A stretch of 64,000 bases of DNA from Rhizobium lentis (lineage in GTDB: Bacteria > Pseudomonadota > Alphaproteobacteria > Rhizobiales > Rhizobiaceae), in NCBI RefSeq assembly GCF_014200175.1, contig NZ_JACHBD010000012.1, positions 1 to 64,000 of the forward strand, read 5' to 3'. Positions 42,246-51,354 of the stretch are shown piece after piece (within the stretch, counting starts at the first letter, position 1; each line of letters begins with the position of its first letter). A model generated the notes under the pieces. That model searched no databases. It was not told where the DNA came from and saw only the letters and a list, made by a program, of their open reading frames with translations. The translations under genes and the position numbers were made by a program.

Positions 42246-43741
42246 TTGTAGATAAACCCGATCGAGCCGTGGAACTGTGCATCCGCGACGGGCGCTTCGC
42301 GGCGGCCATAGACCTTGTTGACACGGTTGAGGAAGAAGGTCGCACCGTCGTTCTCGGGGCTGAAATTGTCGTCCGGCCGGTTCAGCTGATTGCGCGCCAC
42401 CGGACGCACCAGATAGGGCGTTGCGATGATGACGAGCTCGGTTTCCTGACGTTCGAAGCCCTTCTGGCGGAACAGCGTCCCGAGCAGCGGGATTTTCGAA
42501 ACGCCGGGTGTGCCGCCCATCGTCTGGGAGACATTGTCGCGGATGAGGCCGGCGAGCGCGATCGAGCCGCCCGAGGGCAGTTCCACCGAGGTCTCTGCCG
42601 AACGGCGCTGATAAGTCGCGTTGCCGGCGCCGGCCACCGGCTCGGAAACGTTCGTCTTGATCTCCAGGCTGATGCGGCCCGATGACAGGACAACCGGCTT
42701 GAAGGCGAGGTTGATACCATAATTGAAGGGCACGACGGTGACATTGCCGTTGCTATCGGTCGTCGAATAGAGCTGCTGGCCACCGGAGTTGAAGGTCGCG
42801 GCCTGGCCCGAGATTGCCGTCAATGTCGGCTCGGCCAGAGTCCTGACGACCTTGGCCTGTTCCAATGCGTTGAGATAGGTGGAGATATCGTATTTGCCGA
42901 TCGAGCTCTTGAAGAGGGCCGCCAGGCCGCCGCCAACCGTCGCCGTCGCGCTGTCGGCGCTAGGGGTGCCGAGCTGGGCAACCGTCATGCCGGAGGAGTT
43001 GGAAACGAGGTTGTCGAAGCCGAGCTGCTTCAGCACTTCACGACGGACCTCGGCGATCGTCACCTTGAGGGTGACCTGGTCCTCACCCTCGATCTTCAGC
43101 AGATTGACGACCTGGGAGGTCTGCCGGCCTTCGGCAAAGAGCGCCACGGCGCTGTCGCCGCCGGTACCGGACGCCGTCTCCGTTCTCGTCGTCGCCTCGC
43201 CGCCCTTCAGGAAGACCTGGGCCAGGTCGGCGGCCTGCGTGGCGTCCTGCGGGGTGCGCACGGTGCCGGTCAGGACGATGTTGTCGGAGACGATTTCGAC
43301 GTTGATGGCGGAATCGGGAATGAAGCGGCGGAGATTGGCTTCGAGACCGGAGACGTCGCGTTCGATCTCGATGTCGAGATTGATGATCTCCTGCCCGCCG
43401 GCGCCGAAGACAAAAATATTCGTCTGGCCGACCTTCTTGCCGAACAGATAGATGCGCCGCGAGGTGCGGGTAACGGCATCGGCCATGCTCGGATCGGATA
43501 CGAGAATATCGTGCGCATCCTCCGGCAGATCAACGACGACGGCCTTGTTCAGCCCGAGCTTCAGCCGACGATGCGCATCGGGGCCGGTCTGCGCGATGCG
43601 GATGAGATTTCCAGAATCGGCACGCGCCTGATCGAGGGCGAGAAGCAGCCCGAAAGGGGCTGGCGCCAGGCCGGTGACGCTCACCGCAAACGAAAGGCTG
43701 CCCGTCAGGAGAAGCTTGGCGCGCCGCGTTGAATTGCCCAT
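42242..43741 (-). CDS. cpaC: Tad secretin CpaC/RcpA
   Basis: 499 residues from ATG 43741 (AAAGGGA eight bases ahead; GTG 43747 is too close to it). Signal peptide, pilus-formation N domain (LGLNKAVVVDLPEDAHDILV, about 60-140), BON-like region, then the secretin domain with the C-terminal signature (VPLLGTLFRQKGFERQETEL-like, here beginning IPLLGTLF). It forms the outer-membrane channel for the Flp pilus. Between cpaB and cpaD. Confidence 0.95.
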   Translation of the reverse strand: MGNSTRRAKLLLTGSLSFAVSVTGLAPAPFGLLLALDQARADSGNLIRIAQTGPDAHRRLKLGLNKAVVVDLPEDAHDILVSDPSMADAVTRTSRRIYLFGKKVGQTNIFVFGAGGQEIINLDIEIERDVSGLEANLRRFIPDSAINVEIVSDNIVLTGTVRTPQDATQAADLAQVFLKGGEATTRTETASGTGGDSAVALFAEGRQTSQVVNLLKIEGEDQVTLKVTIAEVRREVLKQLGFDNLVSNSSGMTVAQLGTPSADSATATVGGGLAALFKSSIGKYDISTYLNALEQAKVVRTLAEPTLTAISGQAATFNSGGQQLYSTTDSNGNVTVVPFNYGINLAFKPVVLSSGRISLEIKTNVSEPVAGAGNATYQRRSAETSVELPSGGSIALAGLIRDNVSQTMGGTPGVSKIPLLGTLFRQKGFERQETELVIIATPYLVRPVARNQLNRPDDNFSPENDGATFFLNRVNKVYGRREAPVADAQFHGSIGFIYK

Positions 43742-43753
43742 TTGCACGTCCCT

Positions 43754-44569
43754 TTACTCCGGCTTCGGCGCTTCGCCGGCGTCCGTTACGATGGAGCCCG
43801 ACTTGATGACCTGAATGATCGCACTGCCGTTGTCACCGCTCAGCAGGTAGTCGGCGGCACTGGTATCCTGCTCCTGCGCATCGGCGACCGAGCGCAGCGC
43901 GAGCGACAGCCGGTCGGCCATCTGCTGGGCGACGGCGAGAACCTTGGTCTGATCGGGCGTGAGCTCGAGCGTCGCGGTCGTTCCCACAACCGACTTCAAA
44001 CCATCGTCCTTTTCCTGGATCTGCTGGTCGATGGCGAGAACGCGGACATTGCTGAGCACCGTTTCGGTGATGAGCTTGTTGGCCTCAGTCCCCTTGCGGA
44101 CCATGATGACGTCGACGCGGTCATTCGGCAGGATGAAGCCGCCGGCGCCCGTTGCCACGGATATCTCGGTCGCGACGGCGCGTTTGCCGGCCGGCAACAG
44201 CGAGGACAGGATACGGCTGCTGGAATCGGCGACTTTTTCAGGTCGGATTGGCTCGCCTTCGAAGATCGGCAGACGCACGACGGCGCCCTGCAGATCCTTG
44301 ATTGCATCCGGCTTGTCGGCTTCGGTGATGAATCCCTGGACGACCCCCTCCTTCGGCCAGGCCATCCAATGCACCGTGTCGTCGCCCAGCCTTGCGCCGA
44401 CCGGCAGATTGGCGCTCGAGACGAGGATGTTGACGGTGGGTTCTTTCTCGATGACCGACTGGACCTGGGTGACGACACTTCCACTGCCGGCCATTTGCAT
44501 CGCCAGAAAGCCGGCAAGGCCGGCTGCCACCAGGGCGACAGCTAGGATTATCAGGCGGGCCGGTTTCAT
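43754..44569 (-). CDS. cpaB: Tad pilus assembly protein CpaB/RcpC
   Basis: 271 residues. N-terminal membrane anchor (LIILAVALVAAGLAGFLAM), SAF domain (about 45-115, VLVSSANLPVGARLGDD-like, here VSSANLPVGARLGDDTV) and the RcpC body with GGFILPNDRVDVIMVRK. It is a periplasmic part linking secretin and inner-membrane machine. Separated from cpaA by 110 AT-rich bases. Confidence 0.92.
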   Translation of the reverse strand: MKPARLIILAVALVAAGLAGFLAMQMAGSGSVVTQVQSVIEKEPTVNILVSSANLPVGARLGDDTVHWMAWPKEGVVQGFITEADKPDAIKDLQGAVVRLPIFEGEPIRPEKVADSSSRILSSLLPAGKRAVATEISVATGAGGFILPNDRVDVIMVRKGTEANKLITETVLSNVRVLAIDQQIQEKDDGLKSVVGTTATLELTPDQTKVLAVAQQMADRLSLALRSVADAQEQDTSAADYLLSGDNGSAIIQVIKSGSIVTDAGEAPKPE

Positions 44570-44679
44570 TGATCATTCCTCAAGGCACGATATGTTCGCC
44601 CTGCAGAATGCTCAGCAATTGGTATAATTATGGTTAATGGAACGCTTACATTTTAAGTTAACGGGCATTTAAAATGCCG

Positions 44680-45192
44680 TTATTTCAGGCTTTCCAGCGC
44701 GGCGATCAAGATCGGCGAAGACGGAAAGGCCATGAAGCCGCCGATCGCGATGGCGATGCCGTAAGGGATCTTCTTGGCGAGCAGCACCGAGTGCGGGACC
44801 GGCAGGCCGATGGCGAGAATGGCGTTCGACTGGGTTCTCACCAGAAGGATGAACAAGGTGATGAGACCGCCGATCATGGCGACGTCGGCCATCAGCAGGG
44901 CAAGGGACTGGTTCAGGCCGAACCAGAGCGCGGTGGCGGTCAGAAGCTTGGCGTCTCCGCCGCCCATCACATTGAAGGCAAACAGCGCGAAGCAGGCGGC
45001 AAGCACGATAGCGGCAGCGGCAAGATGCATGCCGATTGCCTGCAACCCAAAGCCCGAGAACGGCGCCAGCACGAGGAACGAGACGATAAGGATCAGGGAA
45101 ACGCGGTTCGGGATCGTCATGGTGAACAGATCCGAGAAGGCCGCTATGGCGAGGCAGAGTGGCAGAATTAGAAAGACTGCAGCTGCGATCAT
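44680..45192 (-). CDS. cpaA: Flp prepilin peptidase CpaA/TadV
   Basis: 170 residues, polytopic. Aspartyl protease residues of the A24 family are Asp21 (FSDLFTMTIPNR) and Asp80 in the GxGD motif (MGGGDAKLL). The methylation domain of classical PilD is absent, as is usual for TadV. It cleaves the leader of the Flp pilin and probably of the TadE-like pseudopilins. Follows the flp gene after a hairpin. Confidence 0.93.
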   Translation of the reverse strand: MIAAAVFLILPLCLAIAAFSDLFTMTIPNRVSLILIVSFLVLAPFSGFGLQAIGMHLAAAAIVLAACFALFAFNVMGGGDAKLLTATALWFGLNQSLALLMADVAMIGGLITLFILLVRTQSNAILAIGLPVPHSVLLAKKIPYGIAIAIGGFMAFPSSPILIAALESLK

Positions 45193-45219
45193 GCGTATAC
45201 CCGATCATCATAAGATACG

Positions 45220-45250
45220 AAAAGGCTCACGGCCGTACAGCGCGTGAGCC
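45220..45250 (-). terminator. Hairpin after flp, before cpaA
   Basis: On the minus strand: ggctcacg arm (45243-45250 complement) and its partner (45224-45231), a perfect eight-base stem with an 11-base loop, followed by TTTTCG. It lies between the pilin gene and cpaA and should reduce read-through from the pilin gene. Confidence 0.7.
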
Positions 45251-45300
45251 CGCTCGATGACCAGCCGGATCAAATCCGGCAGTGCGGGATACTGCCTGTC

Positions 45301-45486
45301 TTACTGGGACGCGGTGACCCCGTTTTGCATCTTGGTGCCCAGGTTATTGAACGTGGTGCCGATCTTGGTGCCGAGGCTCGTTGCGCCGGTGATGAGCGCG
45401 ACGGAAATGAGGGCAGCGATCAGGCCGTATTCGATTGCGGTCGCGCCGGATTCGTCCTTCAGAAAACGGCTAAAAAGCTTGGTCAT
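45301..45486 (-). CDS. flp: Flp family type IVb pilin
   Basis: 61 residues from ATG 45486, with TAGGAGTAACC ahead. Basic leader MTKLFSRFLKDESG is cut after Gly14; the mature start ATAIEYGLIAALISVALIT has the Glu (+5) and Tyr (+6) of Flp pilins and one hydrophobic helix. It is the major subunit of the Tad pilus used for surface adhesion. First gene of the minus-strand tad run. Confidence 0.96.
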   Translation of the reverse strand: MTKLFSRFLKDESGATAIEYGLIAALISVALITGATSLGTKIGTTFNNLGTKMQNGVTASQ

Positions 45487-45863
45487 GGTTACTCCTAACT
45501 CCAGTTGATGTTCAGCACGTCCGCCAACTGTTGCCGTTGATCGGATGACCGCAATCTAGTGAATGGGCGTTTCTATCGGCTTAAGAAAAAGAGTTAACGA
45601 GATGTGAAGGCAATAAGAGGCCGTTGCATGGCAAGTATTATCTTATTTATTTCTCTCAATATTTAACGATATTCCTGGGTTAACATCGGATTTCATCTGG
45701 AAATAGTGCCGACGCGCACCCAACCGAGACGTATGCCGCCCGGAGCGCGTGCCAAATCGGATCATCCTGCCTCACCTCGAAACAACTGGGTGAGTTTAAA
45801 GCTTCATTCACCATTTTTTTCCATTCTATGCGCTATTGCGCTGTGATCGTGAAAGAGGACCAA
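45487..45863. promoter_or_regulatory. Divergent promoter region of the tad locus
   Basis: 377 bases between flp and the secretin-N-domain gene. AT-rich for this genome (e.g. around 45590-45670, tattatcttatttatttctc), as expected for strong promoters and regulator binding. No gene or clear palindrome was seen. Confidence 0.55.
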
Positions 45864-46274
45864 ATGTCATCGAGCGGCAAAACCATTTTCTTTGCCGGCA
45901 TGATCGCCGTTTTCGGTGTTTCGGGAGTTTCCGCGGCCGCAGACGATGACATGCTGCGCGTCTATATGGATCACGCGCGCGTGTTGAAGCTCGACCGGCC
46001 GGTCAGCAAGGTGATCGTCGGCAATGCCAAGGTCGCCGACGCGACCGTGGCCGATGCCAAGACGATCGTCCTGACAGGACGCAGCTTCGGCACGACCAAT
46101 CTCGTTCTGCTGGACGCCGATGGCAACGCCATCCTCGACGAACGCATCCTGGTGTCGATCGACGAGGGCAACACGGTGCGCGTCTACCGGCAGACGGAGC
46201 GCTCCGTGCTGTCCTGCACGCCGAACTGCGAGCAGCACGCGCAGCAAGCGGCCGGAGGCACCACGTCACCCTGA
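45864..46274 (+). CDS. Secretin N-domain-like pilus protein
   Basis: 136 residues from ATG 45864 (AAAGAGGACCAA ahead). Signal peptide (TIFFAGMIAVFGVSGVSA), then one pilus-formation N-terminal domain (VLKLDRPVSKVIVGNAKVAD ... GTTNLVLLDADGN), the same domain found at the start of CpaC, but with no secretin barrel. Ends with a Cys pair (LSCTPNCEQH). It may assist or cap the secretin. Confidence 0.85.
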   Translation: MSSSGKTIFFAGMIAVFGVSGVSAAADDDMLRVYMDHARVLKLDRPVSKVIVGNAKVADATVADAKTIVLTGRSFGTTNLVLLDADGNAILDERILVSIDEGNTVRVYRQTERSVLSCTPNCEQHAQQAAGGTTSP

Positions 46275-46383
46275 TCGGCCCGGCTCGGATTTTCGTATTC
46301 GTTTAAATCGTCGTATCGGACTGAAACGGAAAATCAACGAACGGACCCTAGTGTGGCAGGCAGATGTCGCTCGGGTCCAGGCA

Positions 46384-47019
46384 ATGACGGTAGTTGATCA
46401 GAAGACGGATGAGCAGCGCGCCTTCGCGCCGTTCCGTTTCTCCCAGTTTCGCGCTGCCGCCCGCTCGCGCGACGGCGCAGCGGCGATCGAATTCGCCCTG
46501 CTTGCCATCCCTTATTTCGTCGTGATCTTCGCGATCCTCGAAACCTTCATCGCTTTCGCCGCCGAAGAACTCGTCTCCAACGCCGTCGATACGATGAGCC
46601 GCCGGATGCGGACCGGGCAGATCACTTACAATCTCGGCCGTACGACCGATATGACTCAAACGCAATTCCGTCAGGCCTTCTGCGGCGAGATCGCGATCCT
46701 GATCAGCTGCTCGGCGACCGAGGCCGGCACGCCGAGCAAGCTCTACCTGGATGTGCAGACCTTCGCCGCCTTCTCGGCCATTCCGACGACAATCCCCAAG
46801 CTCTCCGCCGACAGATATTCCGACATCAATACGGCCGCTATCAAATATTCGCCCGGCGGCGCCGGCACGATCAATATGGTGCGCGCCTACTATCGCTGGG
46901 AAATCATCACGGATCTGGTCCGGCCTTACATCACGACGATCCGTCCCTCCGACGGTTCGATGCCGACACAATATCTGATCATCGCGACCGCGGCCTTCCA
47001 GAACGAGCAGTATCCATAA
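46384..47019 (+). CDS. TadE-like minor pilin/pseudopilin
   Basis: 211 residues if ATG 46384 is the start; the ribosome site is weak and GTG 46351 is possible. TadE-like segment DGAAAIEFALLAIPYFVVIF supplies the processing region and single membrane helix; the rest is periplasmic. One-base stop/start overlap (taATG) with the next TadE-like gene. Likely a minor pilin matured by CpaA. Confidence 0.85.
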   Translation: MTVVDQKTDEQRAFAPFRFSQFRAAARSRDGAAAIEFALLAIPYFVVIFAILETFIAFAAEELVSNAVDTMSRRMRTGQITYNLGRTTDMTQTQFRQAFCGEIAILISCSATEAGTPSKLYLDVQTFAAFSAIPTTIPKLSADRYSDINTAAIKYSPGGAGTINMVRAYYRWEIITDLVRPYITTIRPSDGSMPTQYLIIATAAFQNEQYP

Positions 47020-47600
47020 TGGCATTGCGCAACCCGTTCACCAGACTGGCACTGACGGCGCGGCGGCTGAGCCGAGAGCGCAGGGGTGCCGGCGCGATCG
47101 AGTTTGCGATCCTCTTTCCTGTGCTGGTCATGCTCTATATCGGCGCTTTCGAGATCACGATCGGCCTCAGCGTCTCCAAGCGTGCCACTCGCGCCGCCGG
47201 TTCGATCGCCGATCTTGTCACCCAGCAGCAATCCGTCACGAAGAGCACGCTTGCAGAGATGCGAGCGGTCGCAACCGCGATCTTCGTGCCCTACAACTCG
47301 AGCTCGCTGACGCTGAAGATCACCGGGATTACCGTCGACGCCAGCGCCAATGCCAAGGTGCTCTGGTCCTGGGCGCAGGACGGGAGCGTGCCCTATGCCA
47401 AGAACGTGGCGGTTAGCGACGTGCCCTCGGACATGAAGACGGCCAACAGCTTCCTCGTCCGTACCGAACTCAGCATTCCCTACACGATGTTCCTGTTCGC
47501 GCCGAACTTCATGCCGGATGGGATGCGCACGATCACCATCAGCCGCAGCTATTTCTACCGCCAGCGGCAAGGCGATTCGATCCCCTGCGGCGACTGCTGA
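47019..47600 (+). CDS. TadE/TadF-like minor pilin
   Basis: 193 residues. N-terminal TadE segment RGAGAIEFAILFPVLVMLYI, one membrane helix, and a periplasmic domain ending with DSIPCGDC. Overlaps the preceding TadE-like gene by one base. Second pseudopilin of the locus. Confidence 0.85.
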   Translation: MALRNPFTRLALTARRLSRERRGAGAIEFAILFPVLVMLYIGAFEITIGLSVSKRATRAAGSIADLVTQQQSVTKSTLAEMRAVATAIFVPYNSSSLTLKITGITVDASANAKVLWSWAQDGSVPYAKNVAVSDVPSDMKTANSFLVRTELSIPYTMFLFAPNFMPDGMRTITISRSYFYRQRQGDSIPCGDC

Positions 47601-47704
47601 CGGCCTTCACGATCTCGAATTTGCCAAGCCGGCCGCGGCATTATATGCCTGGGCCTTAGCCACTTCCGACCTACCGGAGGGGTGATCGGTCTCTCGGGTG
47701 GAAC

Positions 47705-48925
47705 ATGGCGCGTGCCTTTCTTTTCGTTCTGGATTCCTTCGGCGTCGGCGGCGCGCCGGACGCGGCGGCCTATGGCGACGAGGGCGCCGATACGCTCGGC
47801 CATATCGCCGAATTCTGTGCAGCCGGAGCCGGCGATCGCGCTGGGCTGCGCAGCGGACCGCTTTGCCTGCCGAATATGTCCGAGCTTGGGCTGATGCATA
47901 TTGCGCGCGCGGCCTCCGGTCAGTTTCCGGCCGGTATGTCTCTTCCGGAAAAGGTCTACGGCGTTTATGGCACCGCCAACGAAATCTCGCGCGGCAAGGA
48001 CACGCCCTCGGGCCATTGGGAGATCGCGGGAACCCCGGTCAATTTCGATTGGGGATATTTCCCGACGGAGGGCGACGCCTTCCCGCCGGAACTGATAGAG
48101 GCCTTGTGCCGAGACGGCGATGTCCTCGGCATTCTCGGCAACTGCCATGCTTCCGGAACCGAAATCATCGCCCGGCTCGGCGAAGAGCATATCCGCACCG
48201 GCAAGCCGATTTGCTATACCTCTTCGGATTCAGTCTTTCAGGTCGCCGCGCACGAAGCGCATTTCGGTCTCGAACGCCTGCTCACCTTCTGCCGCATCGC
48301 CCGCGGCCTGCTCGATCCCTACAATATTGGCCGAGTCATCGCCCGGCCCTTCATCGGCCAGTCGGCTTCCACCTTCCAGCGCACCGGAAACCGGCGCGAC
48401 TTCTCGGTGCTGCCGCCGGAACCGACATTGCTGGACAGGCTGCTCCAGAACGGCCGACACGTGCATGCCGTCGGGAAGATCGGCGATATCTTCGCCCATC
48501 AGGGAATTTCGCGCGTCATCAAGGCGACAGGCAACGAGGCGCTGATGGATGCGTCGCTGTCGGCGATCGACGCGGCGAACGACGGCGATCTCGTCTTCAC
48601 CAATTTCGTCGATTTCGACATGAATTACGGCCATCGCCGTGACGTGCCGGGATATGCCGCAGCCCTCGAAGCCTTCGATGCGCGCCTGCCGGAAGTGCAC
48701 AAGAAGCTCAAGCCCGGCGATCTTGTCGTGCTTACCGCCGATCATGGCTGCGATCCGACCTGGCGCGGCACCGATCATACGCGCGAACGCGTGCCTGTTA
48801 TCGCCTTTGGCCCCGGCATCCGGTCGCGATCGATCGGCGTGCGCCGCACCTATGCCGATATCGGCGAAAGCATTGCGCGCCATCTCGGCATTCCGGCCGG
48901 GCCGCATGGGAGGAGTTTTCTGTGA
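47705..48925 (+). CDS. deoB: Phosphopentomutase
   Basis: 406 residues, alkaline-phosphatase superfamily. It interconverts (deoxy)ribose 1-phosphate and 5-phosphate, linking nucleoside phosphorolysis with sugar metabolism. Metal-binding segments: FVLDSFGVGGAPDAAAYGDE at the N-terminus and TADHGCDPTWRGTDHTRERV near the C-terminus. GTGA overlap couples it to add. Confidence 0.96.
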   Translation: MARAFLFVLDSFGVGGAPDAAAYGDEGADTLGHIAEFCAAGAGDRAGLRSGPLCLPNMSELGLMHIARAASGQFPAGMSLPEKVYGVYGTANEISRGKDTPSGHWEIAGTPVNFDWGYFPTEGDAFPPELIEALCRDGDVLGILGNCHASGTEIIARLGEEHIRTGKPICYTSSDSVFQVAAHEAHFGLERLLTFCRIARGLLDPYNIGRVIARPFIGQSASTFQRTGNRRDFSVLPPEPTLLDRLLQNGRHVHAVGKIGDIFAHQGISRVIKATGNEALMDASLSAIDAANDGDLVFTNFVDFDMNYGHRRDVPGYAAALEAFDARLPEVHKKLKPGDLVVLTADHGCDPTWRGTDHTRERVPVIAFGPGIRSRSIGVRRTYADIGESIARHLGIPAGPHGRSFL

Positions 48926-49890
48926 CATCGCATTTGAAGAAGGTCGAGCTGCACTGCCATCTGGAGGGCGCGGCACCCCCTGCCCTGACTGAGGCGCAGG
49001 CGCAGAAATACGGCATCGACATCAGCGGGCAGCTTCGCGACGGCGCCTATATCTGGCATGATTTCGCAAGTTTCCTCGAATGCTACGACAAGGTTTCGGA
49101 GGTCTACAAGACCGAGGAGGACTATGCGCTTCTGACCGAAACCTATCTCGATGAACTGGCCGCCATCAACACGATCTATAGCGAACTCATCGTCTCACCC
49201 GATCACGGAAAACGCATCGGGCTCGGCGCCGATGCCTATATAGCGGGTGTCTGCGAAGGCATCCGGCGCGCTCGGGAAAAGAGCGGCATCGAGGCGCGGC
49301 TGATCGTCACCGGAGAGCGGCATTTCGGCCCGGAGAGCGTGATCGGGGCGGCCGAATATGCGGCCAAGGCCGGCAACCCGTTGATAACAGGCTTCAACCT
49401 GGCCGGCGAAGAGCGCATGGGCCGCGTCGCCGATTATATCAGAGCCTTCGATATCGCTCGCGATGCCGGCCTGGGGCTCACCATCCATGCCGGCGAGGTT
49501 TGCGGCGCCTTCAGCGTCGCCGATGCACTTGATGCCGTGCGCCCCGCGCGCATCGGTCATGGCGTACGCGCCGTCGAAGATCTCGATCTGGTGAAGCGGC
49601 TTGCCGATCTCGGCACCGTGCTCGAGGTCTGCCCCGGCTCCAATATTGCACTGCGGGTCTTTCCCGATTTCGCTTCGCATCCGCTGCGCCGGCTGAAGGA
49701 AGCGGGCGTGCAGGTGACGATCAGCTCGGATGACCCGCCTTTCTTCCATACGTCGCTCGAGCGCGAATATGCACTTGCCGCTGAAGCTTTCGGCTTCGGC
49801 GATGCGGAGATCGACGCCATGACGCGCACCGCAATCGAAGCGGCCTTTGTCGACGAGGAGACGCGGAGGGCTCTGCTCGCCCGCCTTTGA
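48922..49890 (+). CDS. add: Adenosine deaminase
   Basis: 322 residues from GTG 48922, overlapping the deoB stop. TIM-barrel zinc enzyme converting adenosine to inosine. Visible: the HxH zinc motif in ELHCHLEG, TIHAGEVCG with the catalytic His, and SSDDPPFF with the metal Asp. Shares the salvage role of its neighbours by feeding inosine to the purine nucleoside phosphorylase encoded at 53554. Confidence 0.95.
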   Translation: MTSHLKKVELHCHLEGAAPPALTEAQAQKYGIDISGQLRDGAYIWHDFASFLECYDKVSEVYKTEEDYALLTETYLDELAAINTIYSELIVSPDHGKRIGLGADAYIAGVCEGIRRAREKSGIEARLIVTGERHFGPESVIGAAEYAAKAGNPLITGFNLAGEERMGRVADYIRAFDIARDAGLGLTIHAGEVCGAFSVADALDAVRPARIGHGVRAVEDLDLVKRLADLGTVLEVCPGSNIALRVFPDFASHPLRRLKEAGVQVTISSDDPPFFHTSLEREYALAAEAFGFGDAEIDAMTRTAIEAAFVDEETRRALLARL

Positions 49891-50021
49891 GGGTGAGAGC
49901 CTGTGCTTACCGGGTAAGGCTTCGGAGGTTGGGGAAGATCGGCGCAAATTCGGCTGCACTCTTGCGGTCGGGCCGATTTCCGTGAAAGAAACATTCGATA
50001 GAAAGAATGAAAGGCTTCCCC

Positions 50022-50651
50022 ATGGACGGCGTCACGGTCATCGATCACCCGCTTGTGCAGCACAAGCTCACCATCATGCGGCGCAAGGAGACATCGACGG
50101 GAAGTTTCCGGCGGCTGCTGCGCGAAATCTCCACGCTGCTCTGTTACGAGGTTACCCGTGATCTCGAATTGACGATGGCAACGATAGAGACGCCGCTGCA
50201 GACGATGGAATCGCCGATCCTGGAAGGCAAGAAGCTGGTTTTCGCCTCGATCCTGCGCGCCGGCAACGGGCTGCTTGAGGGCATGCTCGACCTGGTGCCT
50301 TCCGCCCGCGTTTCTCATATCGGCGTCTACCGCGATCACGAAACGCTGCAGCCGGTCGAATATTACTTCAAAGCGCCGGAAGATGTGGCCGAGCGCCTGA
50401 TCATCGTCGTCGACCCGATGCTGGCGACCGGCAACTCCTCGATCGCGGCGATCGACAAGCTGAAGGAACGCGGCGCCCACAATATCCGCTTCCTCTGCCT
50501 GCTTGCCGCCCCGGAAGGCATCCGCAATTTCCGCGCCGCGCATCCCGACGTTCCCGTCTTCACCGCGGCGATCGACAGCCACCTTAACGAGAAGGGCTAT
50601 ATCGTGCCCGGCCTCGGCGACGCTGGCGACCGCATGTACGGCACCAAGTAA
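50022..50651 (+). CDS. upp: Uracil phosphoribosyltransferase
   Basis: 209 residues, the family length, from ATG 50022; ATG 50007 is also in frame. It makes UMP from uracil and PRPP. PRPP-binding loop VDPMLATGNSS, plus RAGNGLLEGM and the C-terminal GLGDAGDRMYGTK. It completes pyrimidine salvage when deoA releases uracil or thymine bases. A strong terminator follows. Confidence 0.96.
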   Translation: MDGVTVIDHPLVQHKLTIMRRKETSTGSFRRLLREISTLLCYEVTRDLELTMATIETPLQTMESPILEGKKLVFASILRAGNGLLEGMLDLVPSARVSHIGVYRDHETLQPVEYYFKAPEDVAERLIIVVDPMLATGNSSIAAIDKLKERGAHNIRFLCLLAAPEGIRNFRAAHPDVPVFTAAIDSHLNEKGYIVPGLGDAGDRMYGTK

Positions 50652-50684
50652 TTTCAGCCTTCCTTTACCAAATCGAAAGAGTTT

Positions 50685-50716
50685 AACGGCCCGGCGGTTC
50701 TCCCCGGGCCGTTTTC
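50685..50716 (+). terminator. Rho-independent terminator of upp
   Basis: Perfect ten-base stem aacggcccgg / ccgggccgtt (50685-50694, 50704-50713) with a nine-base loop, running into TTTT. Ends the deoB-add-upp direction of transcription. Confidence 0.88.
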
Positions 50717-50814
50717 CTGCCGATATTAGCAACTTATCAGCACTTGCCGCTTAGCAGTCTGAAAGCATGAGGCCTCGCATGAAGCGGGGTTTATACAGGA
50801 AGGATTTCTGTGTC

Positions 50815-51348
50815 ATGCTCGTGCGTACAATCATATTCGCCAGCATCGCCGCCGTGCTCGCCACACAGGCGCCGTCCTTCTTCGCCGGCACCGGCCAACA
50901 GCCCGCCGACACTCCTTCCGCCAATTACATCTCGACCGAAAGCGGTACGCCCGCAGCCCCCGCACCCGTCTCCGGCAGCAATGCGATCCGGCTGCAGGCG
51001 GATGCGCAGGGCCACTATACCGGCAGTTTCAAGATCAACGGCAAGCCGGTGCAAGGCCTGATCGATACCGGCGCCACCTACGTAGCACTCAACGAGACGC
51101 TCGCGCGCCGGCTGGGCTTCACCGCCAACCAGCTCGATTTCCGCTATGGCGTGAACACCGCGAACGGCCAGACCAAGGCCGCGCATGTGACGCTCGACCG
51201 GATCGAAATCGGCGGCATCCGCGTCCGTGATGTCGAAGCCTTTGTCCTCAAGGATGAAGCGCTGACGGCGACGCTGGTCGGCATGAGCTTCCTGCAGAAG
51301 CTCGCCTCCTATTCCGTCGCTGACGGCTCGCTCAGCCTCAAGCAATAG
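50815..51348 (+). CDS. Retropepsin-like aspartic protease, clan AA (TIGR02281-type)
   Basis: 177 residues from ATG 50815 (AGGAAGG upstream); an in-frame ATG at 50767 is less likely. An N-terminal membrane anchor (TIIFASIAAVLATQAPSFF) leads to a single aspartic-protease domain with the active-site motif LIDTGATYVALNE and the hydrophobic pair VGMSFLQKL. Such single-domain proteases presumably act as dimers in the periplasm; substrate unknown. Converges on deoA. Confidence 0.85.
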   Translation: MLVRTIIFASIAAVLATQAPSFFAGTGQQPADTPSANYISTESGTPAAPAPVSGSNAIRLQADAQGHYTGSFKINGKPVQGLIDTGATYVALNETLARRLGFTANQLDFRYGVNTANGQTKAAHVTLDRIEIGGIRVRDVEAFVLKDEALTATLVGMSFLQKLASYSVADGSLSLKQ

Positions 51349-51354
51349 ACGGCG

